Assembly (NCBI GenBank): GCA_023333565.1
Contig: JAJKFH010002646.1
Location: 930,001-994,000 of the forward strand
DNA: 64,000 nucleotides
Direction: 5' to 3'
DNA from: Puffinus mauretanicus
Taxonomy: Eukaryota > Chordata > Aves > Procellariiformes > Procellariidae
A program made the position numbers and the translations under genes. Below are positions 35,374-50,489 of this stretch, piece by piece (position 1 is the first letter of the stretch; each line of letters opens with the position of its first letter). The notes under the pieces are model-generated. The model saw only the letters and a list, made by a program, of their open reading frames with translations. It made no database searches and was not told where the DNA came from.

Positions 35374-38300
35374 AAAAGGAAAGGTCCTTCTCTGTTCTGT
35401 TTTTTCCCCCTCTCTTCTGCCTCTCTTTTGTTTCCTGAGAGGCTGAGATCTTCCTGCTCACTTTGTCCATCTACACTTCTTGTCCACTTTTTCACTTTGT
35501 TGAAGTTCTCCTCTGCCTTGATTGTCAAGCTTCTCAACAGATAAGCTCTTTAGAGTAATGGCTATCCTCTCTTCTGGTGTTGCCTTCAAATTATCAAATT
35601 CCCTTTCTCAGGAAGGATAAGCTGAACATTTCAAGCTCAGTTATAACACTTGAATGCAGTAGTTCTGCCTCATAGAAAAATGAGAAATAAAGGAAAGTGT
35701 GGTTATGTGATGTGATAGCTCAGTAAGACTCTTATCTTGTACCAGTGGGACATACATTGTGTGCAGGCAGTTCTCCATTGCTGTGCTTCTCAATAAGAAA
35801 TGTTTTATTTTCCTTTCTGTTATTGAATTATAGTTTAAAAGACAGTGGGGAGCAGAAATTTTATTACTTATTATAGAATTATCCTATACAATCATGCTGT
35901 ATATAGTATTTTTTTACATATTGTGGAATTGTTTTTAAAGAGGCTTCCACTCAAAACTCAGTAGCCCTAGCTGGGGGGTTATATCCTAAACCAGACAGCA
36001 ATCTAATGCATCAGTGACACTCTGACAGCCCATGGCACAGAGTAGGACTGGGAAACTACCTCGTGCACGTGTGCGAGAGAGCCCAATGATCTAAAGGCTT
36101 GTTCTGAAGTCCCTTCATGAAACCATCCATTCTCTCATGTGATTGCCCTGTTCCTATGTGGCTTTATGCTATTATAGGAAATCACATTATGTAGGTTTTT
36201 TTTTTCCTCTAGCAAGCTGAATGTCACTATCTCCTGTGCTATACTCATATCTTGAGCTACTCTGTCATCTTTTAAAGTAGGCCAGGCATTTTTTGATTAA
36301 TTTATGACTAATATTACCTTTTAAAAATCAAATCTACCTATCTAAAAATTGTTATTTTTATCTGTTAAAAGAATTGAACATTTTAGATAGAGACAATTGA
36401 ATTCAGTAAATAAATAAACAGACTGTTTATTACACACCCACCTTCCAGGCTGATCTTAGGCCTTTTTTTATGTCTGTGCTGTCAGAGATTGAGAACATTA
36501 GATTGATGCTCAGAACATCATGTCACTTCCCTGTATCTAGCACTGTATCTATGTTTACTAAAATCTGCCTTTTAAGATCCATGTTAAAATATGGGCTGGG
36601 TGAAAAATATTAAACTGGGTTGTCAATCAGCTTGTACCTGCAGCCAGTAAACCCCTGCAAATGGCAGGTATAGTGTAACAGCAGAACTACTTGAAAACCA
36701 GCACACAGAGGTATGAGTCACTAGATAAAGTTAAAAACAGTGAAAATCAAGCCTGAAGTCTAATTCAGTTCCTTTGCATTCCTTTCAAAACGCAAACAGG
36801 CCATAAACCCTCCGCTGCCTGCTTAAACAGTTAGTTTATAATTGTTCAACACAAAGTAGCTTGAATATACTAGCAAATATATCCCTCTTCATTTCTACTA
36901 GCTGCTAGTCAAAGAGTAATAGAACGGGTACTGTTCTGTTCTTTTGGTTTCTTTAATTCCAAATATGGGATTCATTCCCTCTCCACTGTCGCTTAGGGGT
37001 AGATTTTCTATACAGTGCTTTCTAAGCTGCACAATGCCCCCAGGTTATGATGGGGGTTGTGCAGCATAAAATCGTGCAGCGTTTTGAAATTAAGCTTAAA
37101 ACACTGCAGTGCTTTGGAAATTATGGATTTTTATTCAGCAGTATGTGTTGGCACCAGAGTGGAGAAAGGTCCAGAGAGTTTCACAAATATTGCTGGGACA
37201 GGACTAAGGTGTTTCACATAGGACCTCTCCAAGGAACACCATTTTGTATTGACTATACCTGCCAAAAAAACAACATACCAAACATTTTATATACTTTCAG
37301 ATAACGTTATGAAAGACTAATTCTGGTAGATCCAACACAGAAGCAAAATTTCTTCGTGTCATTGTATTAACCTGTTTACTTGTTGGATGCCCTTCTTTGC
37401 CATGCATATAGCAATCCCTATCATTTTTTTTAAATTATTTTTAAGTCATCTTTTCTGATGGGACAGTTTTCAAGATATTGAGTTGTAGAGTGGATTTGAA
37501 ATTAAAAGATCTAACCATTTATTATACAGCTGTAGTAAACAGGACATTTAATCAACAGAATTTGATAGAATGATAGTGCCTGCAACTGAATTAGACCCTA
37601 ATTCTGAAGTGAATTCTTTGGAGTCCCACCAAAGCTCTGGGATCTGTGTAATAATTCCCTTAAAGACAGGCCTTTTGTTGTAATGATTGTGGCATTGTGA
37701 AAGAGGTAAAGTAATCATTATCATCCAGCTCTGTGGACCAGTTAGTTTTTACATAATTGTTCCTGAACAATAATTCATGGTTCACATACTAAAAATGTTT
37801 ATGGAAAAGTCCTGTATATTTCATTCAAAATGGTAACTGTTCTGCATTTCCATTATTCTTCAAAAATACTGTATCTTTAGTTTAGATTTTTGGAGACTAT
37901 TCAATGCATCTATTGAAAATATAGAATTCCAGAGCAGTTTGGAATAAATTCTAAAGAACTCCATGAAGTTCTATAGGACCTTTCTTTGTGCATGTATTTG
38001 TGAGAGTGTGCATGCATGTGTGTGTGTGTATGCCAATAAGTGCAGGATTTTCCAAATAAGAATCAATCATATATTAATTTTGACTTTCAAATACACAACT
38101 AACTTTGATTATAATGGGATCTACAAGTATGTATCACAGCATTAGTGATTAAATCTACCTGCTTCAAAATTCTTAAATCAAAATGCAACAGCTTATTGAC
38201 ACATTTCCAATATGAGAAAATGATGAAAACAAAGGTAATGTGATAGATACATAGATAATGAAATTCAGGAAAATATCTGAGCTCAAAGGCCTGAGGAACC

Positions 38301-41300
38301 CACAATGTATGCTACTAAATCAAAAGGTAATATGCTATTTTTGATTTTTTCTTTATTTGAAGATATGTTTGAAAAATATTTAAGTGGCTATATTCTTTTG
38401 AAAACCAAAAAAATACATCCAAAACCATTTTATTTTTTATATTACAGTATTCTAATACATATCAATGCATAATATCATTTATATATTCCTTTAGTTTCGT
38501 TTGGGGTATGTTAATATTTATCAATTTGAACAATTCAATTAATCATAAGCCTTCCTTACTTTAGGAATATTTCAGAATTCAAAATAATGTTTGGCCTTTT
38601 AATGAGGCTGACAGTGATAGGTGAAGTCTTTACTGTAAAAGCACATTGGATATTTTTCTGCATATTTGACATCTGGTTTTTTACATCATGTGATTTCCTG
38701 TATCACTTGTCTCACATTCGTGGCATTTTAGTTTTTGTTAGAAGTAAGTATCAGCAGCTTTTATGGCAATAAGAAGCTGTGAACATGTTATGGGTCCATG
38801 AGCAAGCTGCTTGAATTGGATCTTATTTTGCACAATGATACAGTTGCTTTTCAGTGAGCTGAGAGTCAAGTCATGTCTTATGTTAAGTAGTCATGACATT
38901 ATATCCAGCTGAATTTATTACTCTTTCTATTAAGTTTTTCTGTGAGCAATCACAATACTGACAAGGCTGCCATGTTAACATTTTTAAGCAGCTAGTGGGG
39001 TTGATTTGCCTACAGGCTCCCAGGGGACGGTGGGTGTTCCAATCATCTTACAAAAAGGAGTGACAGGTTGTGCTCTCTCGAGCAACTGTGCCACTTTCTT
39101 TATGCCTCTAGATTCTTCCATCTCAGCAGGAAACTTAATATTTGATCAGAAACCTTAGTGTAGATTTGCAATGTAATATTAAACTGATTTAACTTCAACT
39201 TTGCGGCTCTTCAGTTACTGCTCTTGCCATGTATAAGCACAAGTTCCTGTGCGTAGAGGACTTAATTTAGCCTGATTTTCAATACCTTCTCTACTAGGTA
39301 GAAAGAATTGATTTATTTGTTAATCTAACTATGGGGTTTAGGATTGTATTTAGCATTTAACCAGAGACTTTTGTTAATAACACAGTGTTAATAACTTACC
39401 CTTTTCTTGAAAATACTAATATGCAAGCACATTAGTCATCAATCCCACTTACATTGTAGCAGCTTAACTTAAAGCAGTTGAAGCTATTACAGATGCATAG
39501 ACTATTGGCTTTAAAAGTGTTTATATTTTAAGCATTAAGCCCATTTCCATGGGATATCCCCCCATGATATGTGTGAAATATCATTCAAAATGCAGTATTC
39601 TAGACTTAATGAAGTCAGTGAGAATTCTGTGCCAACTCTAGTAGCTTCATGGGTTTGCTCTTTGTGGAAGGACTCAAGCACTTGAAGTTACTGCAGTATA
39701 TTCAGAAATGAAATCCAGATACCTTTAGTTAAAAAAAAAAAAAAAAAAAAAAAAAAGATACTTTAAATCTCAAGACTTCCAGAATACAATTTCAGATTTG
39801 CTGCAAAATGCACCCATCTCTGTGGAGCTGAACTGCTCAGTATGTCACTTACCTCCAAATCTGTGTATGATACAGAAACCAGATATTCCCCCAAATACCA
39901 TCTCTGAAGGGCCTAATCTGTTCTGTGTTCTGACAGCACATCTAACCTACAGTGACAGAGCCAGCCTCCTAACAAAAAAATGCCTAACACTGATTTTTTT
40001 TTCCCTCTGGGACCCAGGCTCTGGGTGAAGAAGGGATAAATTCATAAGTTCCCACTGTCAAGTTTTGTACTACAGGTCTTCAGGTTTAAAATGTGGTTAG
40101 GAGTCTTCTGTTTTTCTGAAACCAGTGCGAAGTAAAACTCAGGACTAATTTATACAAAGCAACATCTGTGGAATTCAAATGTTGTCTTGAGATAATTTAA
40201 ATTTTAAAAAATGTTTTCCCTTTCTGATCCTGTGTGAAACCAAGCTGCCTGTCAGTAACACCTTCTTAAACAAAGATTATAACATACCAAGCATTTGTGT
40301 GTGAAAGTGTTGATATTAATTATAATTCCATAACAGGAATGTGCTGTTGATTGTAATAGAATGTAATCATATGTTTAGAGAATTTTCAAGCCTACCCAAA
40401 TACACATCAGCTGCACTCCTTCAGCAGCAGTTAGGCTGGTCCTCAATCAAAGACTTCAGCAGATGGTGGGAGTGCGGCACTTGTACGGCCCCACTGCTCC
40501 CAGTTACAGGGTGGTGCATCCAGGGATGCCTTGGGATCAGTGCACAGCACTGCTCCCTGCCACATGGAGGAACTAACTGTAGGTGCATCATTTTTCATAC
40601 TAACTGGTCTGCATGCTTATCTTAAGAGGCCTATTTTCTAACAGTGGTCTCTACTCTATACACATTTTATAACAAAATGTGACCTTTGAAATGGTACGTT
40701 TAACATATATGTCAAATGCGTTTGGATTCTTAACCACAGTGTCAAATTTCATTTGAATGAAAAAGAAGACGTCACACTGATAAAGCTGTCTACATTCAGA
40801 TTCTTGCTAATTTTTTTGTCATTATACTCTTTCCCTTGTGATGTACTTATGACATACTGTGAGGAGAAGAAATACACTTAGAAAATGTGAATTCTCAGAG
40901 TTGCATTTTAAGCCAGAGGTCTTATAGATTTCCAGTCACTTAAATAGTTGAAAAGTATCATTTAATTCACAGAAAGATAAAGCTTGGCTGTAGACTATAC
41001 AATTAAGCAGATGAAAGCTGTTAGCCTTATTAAGCCTCATTTTCATATATCACATAGCATGAAAGGCAAAATTTTTTCATTTTTTTGTGGTCTCACATTC
41101 ATTCCAGGGTTACAGGCAACGTTATAGCAGAATTTGAAAAGTTTGTGATGGATTTATTACATTTAATGAGCATGCAATATATGGCTCCTCAGCCTTGGCT
41201 GACATTTTGAAATTAGACTTCCAGCAGTGAAATCTTGTCAGGGATGGGTTTTAGATTACTCAAGCTTTCATGATTAGAGCTTTTCGTACATAACGTCAAG

Positions 41301-44300
41301 TACAATCGTCAGTTAAATGCTAAATGAGCATACCATTGTTAATGCGGTAACAGAGAATAGACTCTAGAGAGTTTAATTTTTTGCTGACTTGGAACTTAAC
41401 TTTATTATGAACGTTATTTACAGTTCTATTCTTGAATGTATGTGGAGACATAGAGGAGAAAGATCTCTGTATAGATTGAAAAACTGTATTTTAAACTGTT
41501 TACAGTTTATATGGTATCAGAACAAGTTATTTAATTGAGTTATCAAGAAAACAAAATATTATTTATATCTTAATTTCTGCCAGATTATCCGTATACATGT
41601 GCCTTCTATATGGTAGATATCTATTTATACATAAGTGAAATGTAACTACCATAGTCTTTTCAAAAATATGGCTTTTTAATACTTCTGTCTTGCACAGCAA
41701 CATTAAAGTTGAGAATTTACAATTATGACCAACTTGAAAAACAACTATATATTTTAGAATAACAGACATACACAGACAAATGAAATGACATGTGCATAAT
41801 ACGTTTTCTCATGTTATGCACGTTAATTTGTACTGAATTGATTCAATGGCTGTCTAAAATCCCAGTTGGATCTTTATATGGATACAGCAGTGTTTGAGCC
41901 AGCTAAGTTATCCCAGGCCCAGATCCACAGTAAGAATTTAGGTGTTAACTCAGTAATATGGAAGTTTTTAGTCAGAAAAAGCCATAAAACATAATGCCAT
42001 CTATGCCCTTACATAAAATGGCTAGTCTTCACTGTTCAAAGTGTAGAAAAAGTTAAGATACCTGAAAAAAGGTCTGCACAGATATTAGTATGCTGAGTCA
42101 GCAATGCCTACACTAAAAATGACCAAACATTGAGGAGAAGTTTACAGCTCGCTATTGCAAGCTTAGCACTTGTACCTGCTTGAGATTCTTAATCAGAGAG
42201 CCCTCTCCTCGTTCAGGTCAGCTCTCCCTCCTTTTTTACATGGTGTCTGAGAGTTAAAGTACTTAGGTGGGATGTGTAGAAGGGATTCTTGTCATTCCTC
42301 TTCTCAGTTAGGAGCCAGAAACACATTTCATGTGCTGAGGAATGACCAAACAGCTTATTGTTGGGTGTTTTGAAAGCGTTTCTTCTCAGTCATTTCTGTG
42401 GAAGAAGGTTTCCTTTATGTAAAATATTTAAATATTAGTTGGAACCCAGGCTAGAGACCAGGTCTCATGGGTAAATATCCTGTTAACAAGTTTAGAGTCA
42501 CTCTCCTTCCCTTCCTTCTCACTATCAAGCTAAAAACTACTTTTTGCTTCACTGAATAATTATTGTTATCAACAGAGGAAAAGTCTCTGTAGAAAGAGGA
42601 AGAGAGGCAAAGGCTATGCCAATTCTGGTGGAGTTATTCATGTACTGGTACCTCCCCACTGGTATGACAACTTTTCTCTGGCATTGCTAGGATGTTGGGC
42701 AAGCACAGTGTACAATCTATAAGACTTATTCCAAAATTTTAGGAAGAGGAACTTCAAATTTATGAAGTCTCCCATTCAAATGCTGGCCAACATCAGAACT
42801 TATGGTGTTCTGTACATTCCTCCTGGCAGAAATCAGTGTGCCTTGAGAACCACCCTGGTAGAAAATAAATGCCTTCTAAATTAGACAGCAGCAAAGCAGG
42901 GACTGTGAAGATCTGCATTTTGGCACCTGAAGTGATAGGGACTTAAGTACCTTTGTAAATATGAGTTTAATTTGCCTGTGTTGTGGCAACTATTCATACA
43001 ATATCTATAAGATTTATTCTATAGATATTAAAATTAGATCAATCTAAAATAATTTTATGTACTCTTTCTTGGATATACTACACAGATGAAAAGTCAAATC
43101 TAGGTAATTTTTTTGTATGACTGCCATACTCATGGCATATATGAACAGGAAGAGCAAGGCTGGATGTGTAGACAAACTGATACAGTTTTCAACATTTTCC
43201 TGCCATTTAGGAAACAAACAAACAAACAAAGAAGCCTTTAGAACTGTATTAGTTTTAAGCTGGTTTCTATTTTTTCACAAGTTTGCGAACTGCATTTTTC
43301 TGTCCTTGGCTCTCATTTTGCCTTGCTATCACTGTAAGCAAGGTTTGAGCTCCAATCAGATAAAACATGATTTTTCAATTGAAAGATTGATCTTTGTTTT
43401 AACTGTTACAACTCCACCATCCCAGCACCAATTAGTTTGTTTTGTTCCTTTTTTAATTGATCAATTCCTCAGTACAGTAGAAACTAATTAATGGTTTGAG
43501 TATTTTGCTATTTGTTAATGTTTCTTGAAAGTAAATATCCTTAGAATTTATCTGTCAATGGGAGACCATTATCCTGTGACAACTTTTTAATCCATTGAAA
43601 TTTTCTCTTAATTGTCTTGAATCTTAATATGTGTTTGATTTTACTAGCTATTACCAGCCAATGTAAATATTTTTTGTGTACTGTTTTCTGTGCCATTTGG
43701 TGACAACTTTTTCAGCAGTATGTATTTTCTACTTTTGTATATGATCACTGTTCTTTAAAATGTAAAAATTTTTAGTGCCATGAGCGCCCCATGAGGCAAG
43801 ACCACAAGGCGCTGAGCCAAATAGATTACTGGAATAAGCAGGCCAACTTCCATTGACTTTGCCAGCATCGGGACAATTTATACTAGTGTCAGATTTGGTT
43901 TATCTCATTTCATCTGACAAAGAACATCCCATCAGTCAACATACTTTGTTTTTGATTTAGCAATTTTAGGTTAGTAACTGACTGTGGCAGCTCATGCTTT
44001 TTTTTTCTGAAAGGTCCTCTGACATCAAGCTGCAGAGATAAAATGGCCAGAAGGCTATTTCAAGTAGCCCTTGGAGGATCATTTCAATACAATCTTCTCA
44101 GCCCAGAGTAGTAATATTGCGGTAACATAAGACCAATCTCGAAGCCAACAACTGGGCCGGCTGAGACTATAGCAATAAAAAAAGGAGACATCATTCTACA
44201 TTCCTCCCTCATCCCCATCCAGTAGTGACCAAGAGCTCCAGGTGGGGCCCATTGCAGCCCTGTTTGGAATACATAATTTCCTGGGATATTCCAACAACAA

Positions 44301-47300
44301 CCATGTGTAGACAAGCACCAAACTTATTACAGTGAAAAGATTTTTTTGTGTGTGTGCATCTGTTACATACGACTTCCTGAATTGTGCTCTATATACTGCT
44401 ACCAAATGTGAAGACCTACCCTGGAACATCTGAGCTTTACTAAACTAAAAGCATAATAAAGTAAAGGCCACTAAATATTCACAGGAGTCTAGTGACCAGG
44501 GGAGTCAGAGTTTCACCTGGTGTGAAATAAGGTAACTCCATCAACTTCAAGACAGTTACATAGACTGAGGCCAGGCTAGTCTGTGCTTCTTAAAGCAAGA
44601 CAGAATCCTGAAAAAGAGAGAAAGCACATACCAGTTTTCCACCTTCCTGAAAGAGTGCAGGGAAACATTCGCAAAGCCTGTAATTATGTAAGGGTGCAGA
44701 GGACATGCAATGTCAGGGTACTGTGTTGGCCGCAGGATTAAACCACCATTCACATTTTGAAAATATAATGACAAGCAGGGAAATGGAAGTGTACAGGTAC
44801 AACCAGCATGCAACTCATTAATGTGTCAGAGCATTTTTGTCATCTTATTTTGAGTTTGAGTTTTGAAAAAATGACGGTGTGTTTTAGGATAATCAGTGAC
44901 TTTATGGTGCCTCTTAGTACTGATGGAAACTGCAGAGTTAAAGCCTTAGAGAACACAATTAACCTATTTAGAAAATATAATTTAAAATCTTTAAAAATCA
45001 AAAAAGATATTAAAGGCAGTGATAATTTCAGATTCTGAACAGAAGATCCTCAAAGTGTCAACATGGGCTGTTCTGCATCAGAATTCATCCATTACTGAAA
45101 ACTTGTCTTAGCAGGAAGTTAAACAGAAATGAACAATGAACTCTAGCTCATTCTGTCTCCCTTTTTTTGGCTGTGTTCTCAGATATCCCAGAAAAACTGC
45201 CTTCCATACCTCCTTTGGAGAGAGCTAACAAGTTCCCTGCCAAGGCGAGCCCATAAGGCTCAGTCAGTATCTCGGTTAGTCTCTCAAGAGTCACAGCAGC
45301 ATAAAACAGTCATCCACTTGCAAGAGCAATTAATAAAAGTTGTATTAAAATTTTGTTTTAAATTGGTTAGGTTGGTGAGAGAAAAGTAAAACTAGAAAAC
45401 CATCTTGTAGGAAGCACAATATTGTATCTCGTGTTTTATCTTTCTAGGTCAATTTTAAGATTCCCTGCACTCTAAGTTGATCAGTAAAAATACCAGTCAT
45501 GATGTTCTCTGAGGTTTCCAATATCTCTTCCAGGTACAAAAATAATGAAGATTAAAACATTCTGACTTAAGGGGGGGAAGGGAGAACCCTGAAAGGATCT
45601 CTTTCTCAAAATCAAAATTATTCAGTCGCTGCCTGAATATTTTCCATAAATGTCAAGTTTATTCTCAAATTATCTTGAAGACAAGTCTGAGCATAAACTA
45701 CTGAAATTATAGGAAGAATATTGCTTTTACTACAAATCTTCCCAGCCGTTTATGACTAAATCAGATCAATGGCACCATGTTCCTTTCAGGACAGTCTTCA
45801 GAATCCTTTAAAGCTTTCTTGAGTCTCCAGCAATTAATTGAGATTACACTTATGCATTTATTTGCATTCATCCCTTCCAACATATAGCCTAACACAACAA
45901 TGGACAGAAATTATGAATTTTTACCCAGTTAACTGAGAAAAATGGAAGGCCTGAACATAGCAATGTCAGAACCAGATACCATAATATTTCAGAATGGACT
46001 TGTGCAATGACAGTTTTCATTATCCACTTCTGTCCAGGCAGAAAGGCTTCTCTGTTTGCTCGGTTCAGCATTACAATGACAGGAAATACCTTCCTCTTCC
46101 ATCCCATCTAAACACAATTAGAAGATGATGCAACTAGCAGGACTTTAGCAAGGGAAATTAATTTAGTGACTTGTCCTGATGAATATAGACACACCATGCA
46201 CAGATTTGTGAAAATACCTATTTTGGGATTGGTTTACAGATTTATTGCTAGTATATATCCTACTACCCTGCTGTAATAGAGTACGTTTTCAAGCGGCATC
46301 CCAAAAATACCCCTTTTTAGTCTTCCCCATCAAGAAAAGACCCACGTGTGAAATATTCACTGAAGACACATAGCTGCAGACTGTGGGTAAGGGCACATCC
46401 CTGATGAAGGAGGAGCAGTATTTCTGAGACAACCTGTCCCATGGAGCCTCCAGAGAAGAGGGACCCTCCCCAAACCCAGATGCAATCAGAGTGCCCATTC
46501 TGGACCACTAGCTTTTTAAAGCTATTGGCTAAGCCTGCTAGTAAATGAGGTTTTGAAACTCCTCCCTGTTACACCTGAACCATTAGCATTGTCTTCGTTT
46601 AAGGGAAGAATGCATAGCAAGTTACTGGTAGTTTATCAGCTACACTCGATTACATTCCATCAACTGCTGGCAATTTTTTTTACAGCTGTAGTCTCTCTCT
46701 CAATTTTCTCTTTGATCGACTGGCAAAGACGACTTGTTGTAATAGAAGAGAGCTGCCATGCATGTGAGTCTTGCAGAGGAATGTCTCTGTAGCAAATCTC
46801 TCTGAACTAACACCAGGCACTGACAATTTCTGAAAGCACTAACGGCTTCTTTTTTAAATCAAAATTATCTTATTTATACATTATATAGCTTAGTGATGAG
46901 AGCCTACTATCAGCTTGGCTGTGTTTCTTTCATATTCCAAGGTCATCCTTTCCAAAGTAGAGGATGACAGTTGATCTTTACGTGCTTACAGACTAATGAC
47001 AGCCACTCAGAGAGAAGCATCTGCCAATATTAATAATACTGAGTTCTCTCTCATACCTACAAATCCCTGCTTATAACATTCTTTGTCCGTATTTTGACAA
47101 TATTGTACAAGCTTTTCCATTCCAAGATTCAGACTTTCAGTTTTCTCTCTGCTTGCCCACACATGCTGTACAAGTAATATCCCTTGTATCTCTGCCAGTA
47201 CAAAAAAATCCCACCAGTCACATAACTATCATATAAGTTAAAACTGGTAAACTCAATATTTAAAATATGGTATTTTGGAAATTATGACATTAAAAGATTT

Positions 47301-50300
47301 CCCAGGCTGGCCTTCCTAGCTCAAGTTTCATCTAGTGGGGGAAAAGTAAGCCTCATAGCTCATTTTTATAAGGACTAAGTAATAAACGTGGGTTTTCTTT
47401 TTGGGGGAGTGGCAATATTTTTGTTCTATACACTTACAAAAGACATAATCAGTTAATATTTTAATGACTTGATCATACCTGCCTCTGAAGTTTTACCACG
47501 TTAAGTACTTTTTCTTAAAGTCATCAGATGAATGGTAGGAGTAACTGAAGGGCCTTACAACATCAAAGCCAAAATTTAACAGATGTGATCAGTGTGAAAT
47601 AGTATGTATCTTACTTGTACAAGTCACTCTGAACACTATTTGCCCACTTTTCTGTGTTCAAAGCAAAAGGAAAGTCTGCTGTCTGTCCACATTTGCTTGG
47701 CTAAGTTGCTATGTATAGAACGTGATATGATGTATTAAATTTTTTCACTTCTTATTTGCCCATTTATCTTACAGCATATGAGTTACATCATTTCCTAAAG
47801 AGCTCATTACAAAATGTTGTGTAGACTTTTTGCTGTATAAAAAAGACTATTCTGATCAATAAGGAAACTTAAGTTTTTGAACCTTTTAAAGAAATAAGAT
47901 CTAAATGTATTGCATTTTTGAGACCAAAAAGCTCTTTATGCTTTCCATTATAATTCTATGTAACTGAAGAGACCTACAAGGAGTTCTTTTGAAAAAAAAC
48001 CCACAACTGTTTCTTGCATTTGTGTAGATTTATCCATTAACTTGCACAAATAGAGTGAGGAGCAACTTAACCTTAGAACAGTATAATTAATTGATTAGAC
48101 AAAAGTCCACTTATATCTGTGCAGTTTTCTAATATCTTATGCAAGTTTTCTAACTCTGAGGCAAGGTCATGGCACCATTATGCTTTCTTTCTATTTTTGA
48201 TCAATGTCAGCACATTACACATATTAACATTTAAACCACAAGGCAAGCCAATACTTAGGAAACAACCAAAACCAGATGAATAGAAGCAGCCTAAATTCCT
48301 ACCTATGTAGCAAGGTAATCATCATAATTGAAAGAAGACTAACATGGCATGATGACAGCAGTATTCACTGAGAATGGGGGAGAAAAACTCAAGAGTTTCA
48401 AGTGAAAGTGGGGAAGAGAATGTAAAGTAAAATGGGTGGACCGTTAAAACAGAAGGAGTCCCAACACACTGACTAGCTGACTTGGCACCTGGTGCAATGA
48501 TGTGTTATCCATCATTCATGAAACCTGGTTTCTGGAGCGAATACAATAACACACATAGAACAAATAGCAGCTAGCAGCAGAATATGCAAGCCTTAGGCTT
48601 TTTGGACAGAATATTAGAGTGACAGAGTATTGCCCTTCTTTAATGATTACAGGACTGGATTGCTTATGGTCATATCTCCTGCATGGTAAAGGATGCGTTC
48701 TTTGTCTTTAGATAAATACTGAAATGCACCCTTTCTTTGCTATCTCCCTCACTGATTAAGGATCTGAGAGTTCCCTGATGCATTCTAAGGTTGGTTTTGT
48801 ATGACAGAGGAGTATGCCTGGGGCAAATGAGGCTAAAAAGATAATAGAGGAAAAAAGGAGAGTGGCAATACCGAAGAATCTATTCAGAGGAGATTGATAG
48901 CTGTAACAGAAATAAAGGAAAAAATACAACAATAAAAGTTAAATAAAACCTAGAAAGATTAAAGGTAATTAAAAATATAGAAAAAAAACCCCATAAAATT
49001 CAATTTAAAAGTTAATGTTGATGTAAAAAGCACATAGAATTATAGTAGTGCTTTAAACCGTTATTAAACCCCTGAGAACACATAGGTATCAAAAGTGCCC
49101 AAAGCCAGACATCAATTTTTATTGTCTTCAAGGCAAACCTATATTTTCGTATATGCAGTGGAGAATAGAGAATACAAAATTCTAGACATAAGAGATCGAA
49201 ATATCAGGTGAAGTAGCAGTGGAACTGCATTTGCATAAAATAACCAATAATAATAACAATAATAGCCAAGTGACTTTGATTAGCATACCTTTTAGTGTTG
49301 AGTAAACCATCTTGCACTTTACTTCTAATAAATGGGATACGTTTTCAATTACTGTACATGAAACTTTTGCATTAGCAGAGTATAATGTAATTTGAAATGT
49401 GAAGTTGCTAGACCAGCAACTGAGTTCAAGCAAAACTAACTAATGTAGAAGAGGAAGAAGAGACATTCCTGGTTTTCTTGTGTAACAGCGCCATCTGACA
49501 CAACTGTGGTCCGTCCACCAGTATGGAGAAACGAGTTTGTAGTAAACCCAAAATAACAGCCACACCCACGCGCATATACACACCCTGCAGAAAGAAGCAG
49601 ATTTAGGTGTGTAATTCAGGAGGGCACATCAGATTTTCCGAAGTCACCACCAAATTATTAAAGGCGCTTAGGCATCTAGAGGTGCAGAGCAGTATCAGTG
49701 AAAAGTTCAGCCTATAGGTGCAGACTTGGTATTCTCGTCTCTACTTTGACTTGCTTACTCTCTTGCTTTTTTGTGAGTTGTTACTGATACCGGTCATCCA
49801 TTTCAAATATAGACAACAGCTTTCAAACAAGGAGAATACTGCAGAATTTAGGATGGTTTTACATGCAACTGCTTACATAAAGGCTTTAATAATAGTTCTT
49901 CAATTTTTTGTTTTACATCATCTTATCCATTGCACCTGGAATGAGTTTATTAACCCTGAATCATCACCTGTAGAAAAAAAGTCTACTTTTGAATATTGAT
50001 GCTTCTGTAATTGCCTATGGAATGTGTTACATTACCAAAAGCTTTTTCCTATTAGATGACCTAATTTTTTCCTGCTTTCATATAAGCTTTTTTGTTCTGT
50101 CTGCAGTGAATAAAGAGAATAATTGATCCCTGATATTTTAATAGGAAAGGTCAAAGCACTTTTGCATAGTATCCCAGCTTAATTGCTTCTGTATTAGTAC
50201 CTTAATACGTTTTGTATAGTATCAGCAGTTATGAAGAGGAATAAACTGCAAGAATTCAGACTGTGAGGTTTGCTATATTCCCAACCCCTATTTAATTCTG

Positions 50301-50416
50301 TGGTAATCTCACACAACTGTGCAGGGGTGAAAAAAAAGATGAAAAAAAGGTGAAAAAAGTTAAACTATGGGGATCTGCCAAATACATTGTGGACATCCAA
50401 AACATTTTAGTTGAAA
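35374..50416 (+). other. ADGRB3 long intron, third part
   Basis: About 15 kb of AT-rich DNA. Visible items are a short TG run (38017-38030), a 26-base A run (39731-39756) and an AAAC run (43209-43230). A more GC-rich patch at about 40425-40600 has no clear coding frame. No exon or well-preserved transposon seen. Confidence 0.65.
39731..39756. repeat. A26 homopolymer
   Basis: Uninterrupted run of 26 A. Nothing upstream resembles a processed gene copy, so it is taken as a simple repeat. Confidence 0.9.
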
Positions 50417-50421
50417 GTACT
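50417..50421. repeat. Solo LTR target-site duplication (left), GTACT
   Basis: Five bases before the LTR start, repeated at 53812-53816 after its end. Confidence 0.9.
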
Positions 50422-50489
50422 TGTCCTGGTTTCGGCTGGGATGGAGTTGATTTTCTTCCTGTTAACTGGTGTAGTGCTGTGTTTTGGAT